This document shows, in pieces, positions 25,520 to 34,132 of a DNA stretch of 64,000 nucleotides. Under the pieces are notes generated by a model, which saw only the letters and a list, made by a program, of their open reading frames with translations, had not been told where the DNA came from and ran no database searches. Each line of letters begins with the position of its first letter. The stretch's first letter is position 1. The stretch comes from an uncultured Synergistales bacterium (GTDB taxonomy: Bacteria; Synergistota; Synergistia; Synergistales; Aminobacteriaceae), in contig CAJOGI010000004.1 of assembly GCA_905234075.1 (NCBI GenBank), forward strand, positions 1-64,000, given 5' to 3'. The position numbers were made by a program, and so were the translations under genes.

Positions 25520-26512
25520 TCATTCCTCTCTTATTTCCAACTGGTCATTTACATTTTCATAAATAAAATTTCTTGCGACTGAAACCGCGCTTAAAATTGC
25601 AGGAGACTTTGAACGCCCGTGCGCTTTTATGACGGCCCCGTTCACCCCCAGCAAAGGCGAACCGCCGTACTGTTCATAATTAAAGCGCGTCCATAATTTT
25701 TTAACGACGGGAGCAAGCAAAACCATTCCGGCCTTAGCCATGAAAGATTTTTTTACTTCGTCAGTCAGTAAAGATTTCAAAGCCTGCATAATGCCTTCGC
25801 CGAGTTTTAATGCTATGTTGCCGTTGAAGCCGTCGCAGACTATAACATCGGCCTTGCCCCATACAACATCATTGCCTTCAATATAGCCGCCGAAATTTAA
25901 TTTTTCATGCTTTTCAATTAATTCACGCGCTCCCAAAACTGTATCATCGCCTTTAATTTCTTCCGTGCCGTTCGACAATAATTTTATTTCGGGATTTTTC
26001 ACGTTCATTATTTTTTTTGAATATAACTCTCCCATCAGGGCGAACTGCAGTAAATTTTTAGGCGTACATCTGACCGTCGCTCCGACATCGAGCATTAAAG
26101 AAACTTTTTCGACCGACGGTATCGGAACTCCGAGCGCGGGCCTGTCAACTCCGGGCAAGCGTCCGACGACGAGAACTCCTCCGGCGACTATTGCTCCCGT
26201 GCTTCCGGCAGAGACACAGCCCTGAGCATCTCCGCGCCTCACCATTTCCATAGCGACTCGAAGGCTTGAATTTTTCTTTTTTCTTATAGCATTGGCCGGG
26301 TGTTCGTCGGGGTCAATAATTTCGCTCGCGTGCTCAATGTGAATACGGGGGTTATTAACTCCGCAGGCTTTTATTTTTTCGCTGTCGCCCGTCAAAACTA
26401 TTTCAATGTCGTCATATTTTTCACACGCTTTCAAAGCTCCGGCGCAGATCTCACCGGGCGCATTGTCGCCGCCCATAGCGTCAAGAGCTATGACTATATT
26501 TTTTTTGTTCAA
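25520..26512 (-). CDS. plsX: PlsX, phosphate acyltransferase
   Basis: A 330-aa enzyme that makes acyl-phosphate from acyl-ACP for phospholipid synthesis. Evidence is the start IVIALDAMGGDNAPGEI, GCVSAGSTGAIVAGG, DVGATVRCTP and VVWGKADVIVCDGFNGNIALKL. It uses a TTG start at 26512 behind GAGGTG on the minus strand. It heads the leftward operon plsX-fabK-fabD-fabG-acpP-fabF-rnc. A FapR gene and rpmF, often found before plsX, are not here. Confidence 0.94.
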   Translation of the reverse strand: MNKKNIVIALDAMGGDNAPGEICAGALKACEKYDDIEIVLTGDSEKIKACGVNNPRIHIEHASEIIDPDEHPANAIRKKKNSSLRVAMEMVRRGDAQGCVSAGSTGAIVAGGVLVVGRLPGVDRPALGVPIPSVEKVSLMLDVGATVRCTPKNLLQFALMGELYSKKIMNVKNPEIKLLSNGTEEIKGDDTVLGARELIEKHEKLNFGGYIEGNDVVWGKADVIVCDGFNGNIALKLGEGIMQALKSLLTDEVKKSFMAKAGMVLLAPVVKKLWTRFNYEQYGGSPLLGVNGAVIKAHGRSKSPAILSAVSVARNFIYENVNDQLEIREE

Positions 26513-26624
26513 GATTTTTCTTTCACCTCATTCCTAATTTCTAATTCATTTATCATTCTAAAATTTTTATAGCAAAGCCTTCGATAAAATTTTCTTTAAC
26601 TCCGACTTTTTTTACGAAATTTCA

Positions 26625-26652
26625 TTGTAGCATACGGACTTTGAAATATAAT
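26625..26652 (+). promoter_or_regulatory. Promoter of the papain-like protease gene
   Basis: TTGTAG (26625-26630), a 16-base spacer and a perfect TATAAT (26647-26652). The predicted transcription start near 26659 lies after the upstream TTG at 26641, which supports the ATG at 26692 as the real start. Confidence 0.6.
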
Positions 26653-26691
26653 TATGAACAGAAAAAATTTTTTAGAAAGGAATTTTACTCG

Positions 26692-29034
26692 ATGAGAAAA
26701 AAATTTTTAGCTTTATTTTTTTTCGCTGTGATTCTTTTTTCGGGGACGGCTCACGCAGATTTCGCGCCCGTTGATCTTTCTCGGCTTTCAAAAAATCCGC
26801 CGATTTCATTCAAAATCAAACTCGCCGACAATGAGAAGCTACCTTCCTCTTACGACTTGAGGGACTACGGCTTAGTTACTTCAGTAAGAGATCAGGGGGC
26901 ATGGGGGACGTGCTGGGCCTTCGGCAGTTACGCGGCAATGGAGTCAGATTTTTTGAAAGCTTACAGCGGCGACATAAGCAAATTTTATAGCGGCTGGACG
27001 AATGAAAATTCAAAGGACGTTAATTTTTCAGTCCTTCATACTATTTTTGGGACGTACTTAGCTTCGAGAAGGTCGGATAATTTTTCAGTTAATAGTAACA
27101 ATCATCTTGTTACAACTCCGACATTATCGCAGGCCATGAATGCCGGAGGCTATACTCAAAAACTTGTCGCGGTCCTCGCACGGGGCTGGGGCTGGGGGCC
27201 TGTTCCTAATGCGGAGCTCTCATATGACATAGTGTTTAATAAATCCTCCAGCGACGTTGATAAAATCACAATACAGAGCTACGACAGCTACACTTCTGTT
27301 TTGAGGCTGACCGATGCTTTTTATCTTCCTGTTGCCAGGCCGGATGATAATGATAACAGGTCCGCATTTCTTGATAATTCAGACGACGTAAAAAAATTAA
27401 TCATGGACTACGGGGCGATTGCTGTCTCTTATAATCACGCCGATGACCCCAGATTCTTAAATACTTCTAACGGTGCTTATTTTTATTCTGACGAGACAAA
27501 GAGTTCAGAGGATACGGACAAAGAACCGTCGGACACTAACCACGTAGTCGCCATAATCGGCTGGGACGATGATTTTCCGGTAACGTCGTTCAATGAGATC
27601 GACAGACCGTCAAAGCCCGGAGCATGGCTGATTAAAAACAGCTGGGGGCCTAACAACGACGGCGGCATGGACAACGACGGCTGCTTCTGGATTTCGTATG
27701 AGCAGTATTTGAAAGACGGCACGGCCTTCTGTGTCGAGCCGGCGGACAAAAAAATTTATACATACGGTCATGACTCGCTCGGCTGGTGCTCATGGTGGGA
27801 GAATCAAAACGGAGATTTGACGGGCGAGGCGGCTGCGGTCTTTCAATCGAAGAGGGCTTCGGAAAAATTGCACTCAATAAGTTTTTACACGACGGACAAC
27901 AACGCCGAAGTAGAAATTTGTGTTTATGACTACGGCACAACGCACCCACGACAGATAAACGCGAGCGGCGATAAAAATCTTCCTGCCGACATTTTGAAAT
28001 ATCAGAAAGAAATTGCTCACGTAAAAAAAGATACATACAACTACGCCGGCTTTCATACGTTCAAATTTGATAACGGCCCGACGCTCACAAAGGGAAATTA
28101 TTACGGCGTTCATTTAATCGTAACTAACCCGGAAGATTCTTCTCACCCTATAGCCGCTGAAATGAGGCTCAACGGTTATTCAGATTACGCCCTTGCGCTT
28201 GACGGGGAGAGTTATTTTTATGACGGCAGCAGCTGGGTGAATGGAGCGTCCCTGACTCAAAAGAGCGGCGATATTACTTTGCATGTTCCTGCAAACGCCT
28301 GCATTAAAATGGCTACATACTCCGATTACGAAGCAGATAGCTCAGAAGAAAATAACAATACAATCGATAATGTATCGATAAGGACGTGGCCGACAATGAC
28401 TGTCTCAGCCGCAGACTTTGAAGAAAAAAATCCCAACACCGGCAAAGAAAGCGACTACAAGGGCAGAAAATTCACTCAGATTCTTGTAGATAATAACGGC
28501 AATGCGTTCTCAGCTGACGTGCCCGTAGCATTTTACATGGCATATCTTGAGGACCTCTACGAGACATCATCGAGTGAGATTTCAAAATACGGAACAGGAA
28601 AAATGCCGACGGAAATTGACCCAATGTACCCGGCAGGCTACAAGCCCGACGAATATTTTGTAGGAACTCAAGACGACATAATCTACCCCGTTTACGGACC
28701 CGTGAGCGCGAAGACAGAAGCTGAAGGAAAATTGACGGTTGACGCTGACAATCTTGTTTCACTTTTTAACAGCAGCAGAAAAATTGAAGTCCCTACGGGC
28801 CACTACGAAGTAGTTTATGCTTATCCCGCGTCATCATCGGACACTGCCCCAAGCATCGTCGGCTCACTGCGCGTCGTCGAAGTTACAGAGGCTAACAACG
28901 GCGGCGGAGGCGGCTCTAACGACAGCAGCGGCACTTGTAATTCTAACGTAGGCTTCACGTGGCTGGCAGGTCTGATAATTCCTGCGCTGCTTCTCAAAAA
29001 AAATAACTTTACAAAAAAAACACTTACGATATAA
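26692..29034 (+). CDS. Secreted papain-like (C1A) cysteine protease with Synergist-CTERM anchor
   Basis: A 780-aa exported protein. Signal peptide is residues 1-22 (cut after AHA). The C1A domain spans about residues 48-345, with Gln68, nucleophile Cys74 in QGAWGTCWAFG, His284 in NHVVAIIGWDDDF and Asn316 in WLIKNSWGP. A beta-rich region (about 350-540) looks like the lectin-like domain that often follows C1 peptidases in this phylum, and a second beta-rich domain follows. The C-terminus has a Gly/Ser spacer, a Cys, the hydrophobic FTWLAGLIIPALLL and a Lys-rich tail, matching the Synergist-CTERM sorting signal. The ATG at 26692 has AAAGGAA upstream. No propeptide inhibitor domain is obvious. 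Confidence 0.85.
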   Translation: MRKKFLALFFFAVILFSGTAHADFAPVDLSRLSKNPPISFKIKLADNEKLPSSYDLRDYGLVTSVRDQGAWGTCWAFGSYAAMESDFLKAYSGDISKFYSGWTNENSKDVNFSVLHTIFGTYLASRRSDNFSVNSNNHLVTTPTLSQAMNAGGYTQKLVAVLARGWGWGPVPNAELSYDIVFNKSSSDVDKITIQSYDSYTSVLRLTDAFYLPVARPDDNDNRSAFLDNSDDVKKLIMDYGAIAVSYNHADDPRFLNTSNGAYFYSDETKSSEDTDKEPSDTNHVVAIIGWDDDFPVTSFNEIDRPSKPGAWLIKNSWGPNNDGGMDNDGCFWISYEQYLKDGTAFCVEPADKKIYTYGHDSLGWCSWWENQNGDLTGEAAAVFQSKRASEKLHSISFYTTDNNAEVEICVYDYGTTHPRQINASGDKNLPADILKYQKEIAHVKKDTYNYAGFHTFKFDNGPTLTKGNYYGVHLIVTNPEDSSHPIAAEMRLNGYSDYALALDGESYFYDGSSWVNGASLTQKSGDITLHVPANACIKMATYSDYEADSSEENNNTIDNVSIRTWPTMTVSAADFEEKNPNTGKESDYKGRKFTQILVDNNGNAFSADVPVAFYMAYLEDLYETSSSEISKYGTGKMPTEIDPMYPAGYKPDEYFVGTQDDIIYPVYGPVSAKTEAEGKLTVDADNLVSLFNSSRKIEVPTGHYEVVYAYPASSSDTAPSIVGSLRVVEVTEANNGGGGGSNDSSGTCNSNVGFTWLAGLIIPALLLKKNNFTKKTLTI

Positions 29035-29044
29035 TATAAAGCAG

Positions 29045-29075
29045 TTCCCCGAAATGAACGGGGAATTATTTTTTT
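29045..29075 (+). terminator. Terminator after the papain-like protease gene
   Basis: TTCCCCG (29045-29051) pairs with CGGGGAA (29059-29065), followed by a T-rich run to 29075. Confidence 0.8.
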
Positions 29076-29105
29076 GGGGACTACAGTGGGGACTACAATA
29101 ACATT
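29076..29105. repeat. Dispersed repeat R1, copy 2
   Basis: GGGGACTACAGT and GGGGACTACAAT in tandem, then AACATT. It matches 14107-14136 and begins directly at the end of the terminator T-run. Confidence 0.65.
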
Positions 29106-29125
29106 AAAATTTTTTAGAGCGAACA

Positions 29126-29169
29126 AAATTTTACGGAGCAATTTGAAAAAATAGAATCAAAAATTTTTT
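29126..29169. repeat. Dispersed intergenic repeat R2, copy 2
   Basis: AAAATTTTAC to ATAGAATCAAAAATTTTT, about 20 bases after R1. It matches 2336-2379 with roughly six differences. R1 and R2 are adjacent here but occur separately elsewhere in the window. Confidence 0.55.
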
Positions 29170-29213
29170 GGGGACCTTCCGGAAATTTTTGAGCTATTTT
29201 TTTTAGTGTCTTT

Positions 29214-29247
29214 TGAAAAAAAAATTCCCCCTGAAAAAACAGGGGGA
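29214..29247 (-). terminator. Terminator after the TMEM43-like gene
   Basis: An 8-bp stem TCCCCCTG/CAGGGGGA (29226-29233 with 29240-29247). Read leftward it is followed by about nine T. Confidence 0.85.
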
Positions 29248-29260
29248 CTGTGAAAAAATT

Positions 29261-30442
29261 TTAAGCCTCAGATTTTTTTCCCTTCGAGTAAGATAAATAA
29301 ATTAACACGAGTGCCGCCGCGATTAACGCTCCTGCGATTAAGGGCCTGAAACGCACCCAAGCCACTGCAATTACGATTAGCGACCACGCAAGGCCAAGCA
29401 GGAATGCAACAACACCCATGCCCGCGCCGATTATTGTGCCGAGCAGCGGAATGACATCGCCGAGAACTGAAAGCGGCTTGAAAATCATTCTTAGGCCAAG
29501 AACGACGAGCAGCACTCCGCCGACACGGATAAGCCACGCGATCATATTATTCTCGGAGCGTGCGCCCTCAAACATTTTCGCCATTCCTACTTTGCCCATG
29601 TTCAGCCTGCTGAATGAATAGCCGTTCGAGGCCGTGAACTGTTCAAAAGTATCACGGATAACCTGCGCCACGATTGAGACTTCAGCCTGCGGAGTGTATT
29701 TGAATGTAACGCGGACATCTCCGACTTGAGGGCTGCCGGGATTTTCCCCGATATAAACGGTGCTGCCCGACACTGTGATTAATTTGTCCGGGCTTGCCTG
29801 ATATTCTTTAGGAGCCGCGATTATTTTTGCAACAGAATTAACATCAACGCTTGTTAAATTCATCGGGACTTCTCCGCCGATTGAGTGAATCAAAAATTCC
29901 GGGAGTTTATACGCTCCGAAGGTTACGTCTCTTGCCCATATAGTGTTATCGTCAACGTTTGCAAGAGTCTTGTTGAGCCCTCTATAGTCGGGGTCTTTGA
30001 ATGAATTTGAGTCAACAGGACTTGACGACCATTCCTTCTCGTAGGTGTAAGTCGTAACGGTCTCTTCGCCTCCGCCTAGTTTCTTTCGCGTCTCCGAGTG
30101 TGAATGCTCCTGCCACTGATAATATTCAGCGGACTTTTCAATATTAATTGCTTGAATCTCAACGCCGAAAACAGGGTCGCGCAAAATTTCTTTAGTCTCT
30201 GCACGTCCGATAGCGTGAATAACTTTTCCCTCAAGTGCGGGATCTATTTTGCTGATGTCCGAAACATCTTGAGTAACGAGTTCAGCCTCGCCGATTGCCC
30301 CGGCAGTCTTGAACGTCCTGCCCTCGTTCCACCACAAGAGCCACGTAGCCAGCGCAATAATTACAAACCCCGCGACAATTCCGCCGAACGACTCGCCGAG
30401 CCGTTGAAACCAGTTTTTGCTTGTTACTTCAGTGTAAGCCAT
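29261..30442 (-). CDS. TMEM43 family membrane protein
   Basis: A 393-aa protein related to the TMEM43/LUMA family, known mainly from eukaryotic inner nuclear and ER membranes but also present in bacteria. One membrane segment lies near residues 20-40 (GGIVAGFVIIALATWLLWWNEGR). A large polar region follows (about 45-295) with the conserved EYYQWQEHSHSE block. Three or four C-terminal membrane segments include WLIRVGGVLLVVLGLRMIF. The frame is open to 30505, but the ATG at 30442 follows GGAGG by about nine bases and starts MAYTEVTSKNW, so it is chosen. The bacterial function is unknown. It is divergent from rpsD. Confidence 0.82.
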   Translation of the reverse strand: MAYTEVTSKNWFQRLGESFGGIVAGFVIIALATWLLWWNEGRTFKTAGAIGEAELVTQDVSDISKIDPALEGKVIHAIGRAETKEILRDPVFGVEIQAINIEKSAEYYQWQEHSHSETRKKLGGGEETVTTYTYEKEWSSSPVDSNSFKDPDYRGLNKTLANVDDNTIWARDVTFGAYKLPEFLIHSIGGEVPMNLTSVDVNSVAKIIAAPKEYQASPDKLITVSGSTVYIGENPGSPQVGDVRVTFKYTPQAEVSIVAQVIRDTFEQFTASNGYSFSRLNMGKVGMAKMFEGARSENNMIAWLIRVGGVLLVVLGLRMIFKPLSVLGDVIPLLGTIIGAGMGVVAFLLGLAWSLIVIAVAWVRFRPLIAGALIAAALVLIYLSYSKGKKSEA

Positions 30443-30485
30443 TAAAGAAGACCTCCATTTAAGCAATAAAATTTTTTGAGTATTT

Positions 30486-30514
30486 ATTATAATATGCGCT
30501 GTCATTAATTGTAA
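30486..30514 (-). promoter_or_regulatory. Promoter of the TMEM43-like gene
   Basis: On the minus strand TTACAA (30514-30509), a 17-base spacer and a perfect TATAAT (30491-30486), about 45 bases before the ATG. The same -35 hexamer, read on the other strand as TTGTAA, with TAAACT at 30532-30537 and again a 17-base spacer, could serve rpsD. Confidence 0.5.
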
Positions 30515-30585
30515 TTTTCATTCGTCAATGTTAAACTAAATAAAATTTTTGACAGATTATAAAAATTTAAGGAGCGTTTATTAAA

Positions 30586-31197
30586 TTGGCAACACGAAGA
30601 GAGCCTAGATTCAAATTATGCCGTCATCTTGGGGTGAACGTGTGCGGACACCCTAAGGCGTTGAGACGTGCAGATACTAAAAAGAACGCAGCTGCTTCGG
30701 CGGCTAGAGCAGGCCAGAAAGTTTCACAGTACGGCCTTCAATTAATGGAAAAACAAAAAATTAAAGCGTATTACGGAATACTTGAGAGACAGTTCGCACG
30801 CTATTTCGACCTTGCGAAGAAGAGCAAGGAGATGACAGGCGTGGCTCTGCTCAAAGCACTTGAGTGCAGGCTTGACAATCTTGTTTACAGGACAGGCTTT
30901 GCCCGTTCAATCCGTCAGGCGCGCCAGCTTGTTAATCATGGTCATATCCTCGTAAATGGAAACAAGGTTGATATTCCTTCCTACGGCGTAAAAGTTAATG
31001 ATGTTATAAGCCTCAAGGAGAAGACGCGCACAAATCCGTTAGTCGAAAATAATTTTAACGGCTTTGTTTCGTTCAGCGTCCCATATCTTGAAAAGGATAA
31101 GGCGCAGTTCAGCGCGAAGTTAATCCGCGAGCCTATGCGCGAGGAACTTCCTATCGACGTAAACGAAATTCTGGCGGTTGAGTTGTACTCAAAATAA
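30586..31197 (+). CDS. rpsD: RpsD, 30S ribosomal protein S4
   Basis: A 203-aa primary rRNA-binding protein of the small subunit. It has the N-terminal [18 protein letters not shown], the [22 protein letters not shown] region and a C-terminal S4 RNA-binding domain ([36 protein letters not shown]). The TTG start follows AAGGAGCG. It stands alone, away from any alpha operon (rpsM-rpsK-rpsD-rpoA), so any S4 autoregulation would act on this single transcript. Confidence 0.96.
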   Translation: MATRREPRFKLCRHLGVNVCGHPKALRRADTKKNAAASAARAGQKVSQYGLQLMEKQKIKAYYGILERQFARYFDLAKKSKEMTGVALLKALECRLDNLVYRTGFARSIRQARQLVNHGHILVNGNKVDIPSYGVKVNDVISLKEKTRTNPLVENNFNGFVSFSVPYLEKDKAQFSAKLIREPMREELPIDVNEILAVELYSK

Positions 31198-31228
31198 ATA
31201 AATTAATTTAAGAAAAAATATTTTTTGC

Positions 31229-31324
31229 TCTTATCAAGAGAGGTGGAGGGACCGACCCTGTGAAGCCCGGCAACCCGCAAAGGCGGGTGCCAATATCGGC
31301 AGCATTAAGGCTGAATGATGAGAG
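31229..31324 (+). ncRNA. SAM-I riboswitch aptamer (S-box)
   Basis: Matches the S-box core: CTTATCAAGAGAGGTGGAGG, then GACC, GTGAAGCCCGGCAACC, GGTGCCAATATCGGCAGC, and a closing GATGAGAG. Helix P1 pairs CTCTTATC (31229-31236) with GATGAGAG (31317-31324). It lies directly before metK, so S-adenosylmethionine should repress its own synthase. Confidence 0.95.
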
Positions 31325-31356
31325 AGAGAAGCAGTGAAGCAATAGAAAAAATTTTC

Positions 31357-31396
31357 AACGTACTCTCTTAAATCATTTCGAGGGTACGTTTTTTTT
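31357..31396 (+). terminator. Riboswitch-controlled terminator before metK
   Basis: An 11-bp stem, AACGTACTCTC (31357-31367) with GAGGGTACGTT (31380-31390), then a T-run to 31396. The CTCTCTT of its left arm (31363-31369) can instead pair with AGAGAGAG at 31321-31328, which includes the 3' side of P1. That gives a clear antiterminator. Confidence 0.9.
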
Positions 31397-31429
31397 GTGT
31401 TTTAATTTTTTATTCAGGAGGAAAATTAA

Positions 31430-32632
31430 TTGGCAGATAATTTTATTTTTTCATCGGAGTCAGTAACCGAAGGACACCCGGACAAAGTCGCAGATCAAAT
31501 TTCTGACGGCGTTCTTGACGCGATTTTGAAGGACGACCCTATGGGGCGCGTGGCGTGTGAAGTTTTAGTCTCGACCGGGCTCGTGGTCGTTGCAGGAGAG
31601 ATCAGCACGAAGACTTACGTAGACATTCCCAAAATTGCGCGTGAGACTATTAACGCAATCGGCTACACGAGAGCGAAATACGGCTTTGACGGCGACACTT
31701 GCGCGGTCTTGACGGCGATCGACGAACAGTCCGGCGACATTGCTCAGGGCGTTGACAATGCTATCGAAGTCCGCGACGATGCCTCTATCACGGAGCAGGA
31801 CATAGCGAAGACAGGCGCAGGCGATCAGGGAATGATGTTCGGGTACGCTACGAACGAGACGAAAGAATTTATGCCCATGCCGATAGCTCTTGCACACGCT
31901 CTTTCACGTCAATTAACGAAGGTGCGCAAGGACAGGACGCTTTCATATTTGAGGCCGGACGGAAAAACGCAGGTCTCTTTGCGTTACGAGAACCGCAGGG
32001 CCGTTCACGCCGACACGATTGTAGTTTCAGCGCAGCATCACCCGGAGGCAAGCCTGAAGGAAATCCGCGCCGATATTATTGAGCATGTTATCACGCCTAT
32101 AGTGCCGGAGAATTTGATTGACGGGAACACAAGAATTTTTGTCAACCCGACAGGACGTTTTGTTAAGGGCGGGCCTATGGCTGACTCTGGACTGACTGGA
32201 AGAAAAATTATCGTTGACACTTACGGCGGCTGGATACCGCACGGGGGCGGAGCGTTTTCGGGCAAAGACCCGACGAAGGTTGACAGAAGCGGAGCATATA
32301 TGACGCGCTACGCGGCAAAAAATATCGTTGCGGCAGGAATTGCTGACGAGTGTCAGATTCAAGTCGCCTATGCAATCGGAGTGGCCGAGCCCGTCTCGTT
32401 AAATGTCAACACGTTCGGAACAGGAAAGATCAGCGAGGAAAAAATTTCAAAACTTCTCCGCGAGCATTTTGACTTCAGGCCGGCGGCAATAATCCGGGAC
32501 TTGGATTTACGCAAGCCGCAGTATAAAGCCCTCGCAGCATACGGGCATATGGGACGGATTGATTTACCCGTTCTGCCGGGCTGGGAGAAGACAGACAGGG
32601 CCGAAGAATTAAGAAAGGCCGCAGGACTTTAA
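31430..32632 (+). CDS. metK: MetK, S-adenosylmethionine synthase
   Basis: A 400-aa enzyme that makes SAM from methionine and ATP. The start [22 protein letters not shown], shown here by its ends [15 protein letters not shown] and ADQISD, is diagnostic. [12 protein letters not shown] and [19 protein letters not shown] (ATP and metal site) follow. A TTG at 31430 behind CAGGAGG is the start. It is controlled by the SAM-I riboswitch just upstream and ended by the hairpin at 32649-32696. Confidence 0.97.
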   Translation: MADNFIFSSESVTEGHPDKVADQISDGVLDAILKDDPMGRVACEVLVSTGLVVVAGEISTKTYVDIPKIARETINAIGYTRAKYGFDGDTCAVLTAIDEQSGDIAQGVDNAIEVRDDASITEQDIAKTGAGDQGMMFGYATNETKEFMPMPIALAHALSRQLTKVRKDRTLSYLRPDGKTQVSLRYENRRAVHADTIVVSAQHHPEASLKEIRADIIEHVITPIVPENLIDGNTRIFVNPTGRFVKGGPMADSGLTGRKIIVDTYGGWIPHGGGAFSGKDPTKVDRSGAYMTRYAAKNIVAAGIADECQIQVAYAIGVAEPVSLNVNTFGTGKISEEKISKLLREHFDFRPAAIIRDLDLRKPQYKALAAYGHMGRIDLPVLPGWEKTDRAEELRKAAGL

Positions 32633-32648
32633 TTTTTAATTTTTTAAT

Positions 32649-32696
32649 TAAGAGTGAGGAGTGAAAAATACAAAACATTTCTCACTCTTATTTTTT
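32649..32696 (+). terminator. Terminator after metK
   Basis: A 10-bp perfect stem, TAAGAGTGAG (32649-32658) with CTCACTCTTA (32681-32690), followed by six T. Confidence 0.85.
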
Positions 32697-32704
32697 CACC
32701 GCTA

Positions 32705-32713
32705 TGCTAAAAT
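32705..32713 (+). promoter_or_regulatory. Extended -10 promoter of the glutathione peroxidase gene
   Basis: TGCTAAAAT with the extended TG element; transcription would start near 32720. This lies inside the longest peroxidase frame and so favours the internal GTG start at 32776. Confidence 0.5.
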
Positions 32714-32775
32714 CAAGAAAATTAATTTTCATTCTTTTTTTCATTTTTATTTTTAATTCGGAGGTGTATTCTTCA

Positions 32776-33324
32776 GTGAGTAATATTTACGATTATTCCG
32801 TGTTAAACACGAAGGGCGAAGAAGTTTCGCTCGGTAAGTTCAAAGGCAAAGTGCTTGTCATCGTCAACACGGCGACGGGCTGCGGATTCACTCCCCAGTA
32901 TGAACAGCTTGAGGACATGTACAAGAAATATCACGACAAAGGACTTGAGATTATCGACATTCCCTGCAATCAGTTCGGGGCACAGGCTCCCGGCTCTGAC
33001 GAGGAGATTCACGAATTTTGCGCACTTCATTACAATACGACTTACGAGCAGTTCAAGAAATCTGACGTAAACGGCCCGAACGAATTAAAGCTCTACACGT
33101 TCCTGAAGAGTCAAAAAGGCTTTGAGGGTTTTGACGCTGACCACAAGCTCACGTCAATTCTTAATGACATGCTCGGCAAGGCTGACCCGGATTTTGCGAA
33201 GAAGCCTGACATTAAATGGAACTTCACAAAATTTATAGTTGACCGTAACGGAAATGTTGTAAAGCGTTTTGAGCCCACAACGGACATGGCGAAGGTCGAA
33301 GAGTGCGCGGCATCATTGCTCTAA
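32776..33324 (+). CDS. Glutathione peroxidase family thiol peroxidase
   Basis: A 182-aa thiol peroxidase of the BsaA/GPx type, which reduces hydroperoxides, usually with thioredoxin in bacteria. The peroxidatic Cys36 is in VNTATGCGFTPQYEQLE, a Cys form rather than selenocysteine. The second conserved block is IIDIPCNQFGAQAPGS, and WNFTKFIVDRNG contains the catalytic Trp and Asn. The frame is open from an ATG at 32704, which would add a signal-like MLKSRKLIFILFFIF. That start has no ribosome binding site and abuts the metK terminator. The GTG at 32776 has GGAGGTG ten bases upstream and gives the normal family length. A trxA gene follows 24 bases later. Confidence 0.85.
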   Translation: MSNIYDYSVLNTKGEEVSLGKFKGKVLVIVNTATGCGFTPQYEQLEDMYKKYHDKGLEIIDIPCNQFGAQAPGSDEEIHEFCALHYNTTYEQFKKSDVNGPNELKLYTFLKSQKGFEGFDADHKLTSILNDMLGKADPDFAKKPDIKWNFTKFIVDRNGNVVKRFEPTTDMAKVEECAASLL

Positions 33325-33348
33325 ATTTTTTAGGAGGAAATAAAAATC

Positions 33349-33663
33349 ATGGCAGTTAAAGTGATCGAGAATAACGACACAGCAGAACTTGACGCGGCTA
33401 AAGTTGCATTGCTTGATGTCTGGGCGACGTGGTGCGGACCTTGCAAAGCCATTGCGCCTATCGTTGAGGAACTTTCAGAAGAATTTGCGGGCCAAGTTGA
33501 ATTTTTCAAGGCTGACGCGGACGAAAACCCGGAGCTTGCGAAAAAACTCCGCGTTATGAGCATTCCGAACTTAATGATTTTCAAAGAGGGCAAAGTCGCG
33601 GCGAGGCACGTCGGCTTCACTGACGCTGAAGAGCTAAGGAACTGGGTTAAGTCGAATATTTAA
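33349..33663 (+). CDS. trxA: Thioredoxin
   Basis: A 104-aa thioredoxin with the active site WCGPCK in VALLDVWATWCGPCKAIAP. The cis-Pro loop MSIPNLMIFKEGK follows. It is probably co-transcribed with the peroxidase gene just before it and is a natural electron donor for it. TAGGAGG precedes the ATG. Thioredoxin reductase is not in the window. Confidence 0.93.
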   Translation: MAVKVIENNDTAELDAAKVALLDVWATWCGPCKAIAPIVEELSEEFAGQVEFFKADADENPELAKKLRVMSIPNLMIFKEGKVAARHVGFTDAEELRNWVKSNI

Positions 33664-33683
33664 TTCAGGCAGGAGAAAAAATT

Positions 33684-34079
33684 TTGCGTCATAAAGTAAA
33701 AGTTACTGTAATTGACAAAAAACTTTACCCTGAACTTCAGGAAAAATATTGCGCTGATAAAAATTCGGGTGCTTGTCCATGCTACAACGTCGGCGACGAA
33801 TTTATTTTTTACAGAGATGATGAACATGACGACCATTTTTGGCACGGCGGATTAAACACCCTCGTAAAAACTTCGGCAGACCCCGACACGGTAGCAGGAG
33901 GCTCGAAAATTCCGCATTGTTCTGAAGCATGGGACGCGATCTCAAGATATATTTATACGGGATTGCAGGGCGGTTCAATTATGAAAGGCTGGATGGAACG
34001 CGAGAACGAAATGATAGCCTGCTGTTCTGACGGGACGAGGCCGGTAATTTTCAAGATTGAACGGATTGATTACGAGTAA
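33684..34079 (+). CDS. TIGR04076 family protein
   Basis: A 131-aa cytosolic protein of unknown function. The start VKVTVIDKKLYPELQEKYC, the CPCYNVGDEF block, CSEAWDAISRYIYTGLQGG and the C-terminal CCSDGTRPVIFKIERID match the TIGR04076 family, which is common in anaerobes. Several conserved Cys residues suggest metal or redox chemistry, but none has been shown. A TTG start at 33684 follows CAGGAG. It lies 20 bases after trxA, so it may belong to the same oxidative-stress transcript. Confidence 0.75.
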   Translation: MRHKVKVTVIDKKLYPELQEKYCADKNSGACPCYNVGDEFIFYRDDEHDDHFWHGGLNTLVKTSADPDTVAGGSKIPHCSEAWDAISRYIYTGLQGGSIMKGWMERENEMIACCSDGTRPVIFKIERIDYE

Positions 34080-34132
34080 AAAATTTCCTGACTTCTCAAT
34101 AAAAAAATAAAATTTTTAGGAGGCTTTCTACG

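Noticed and set aside
26641-26691. TTG start for the papain-like protease
   Set aside because: It lies upstream of the predicted transcription start, and the signal peptide begins properly at ATG 26692.
32704-32775. Signal peptide on the glutathione peroxidase
   Set aside because: No RBS, overlap with the promoter and closeness to the metK terminator favour the GTG at 32776; kept as an alternative only.
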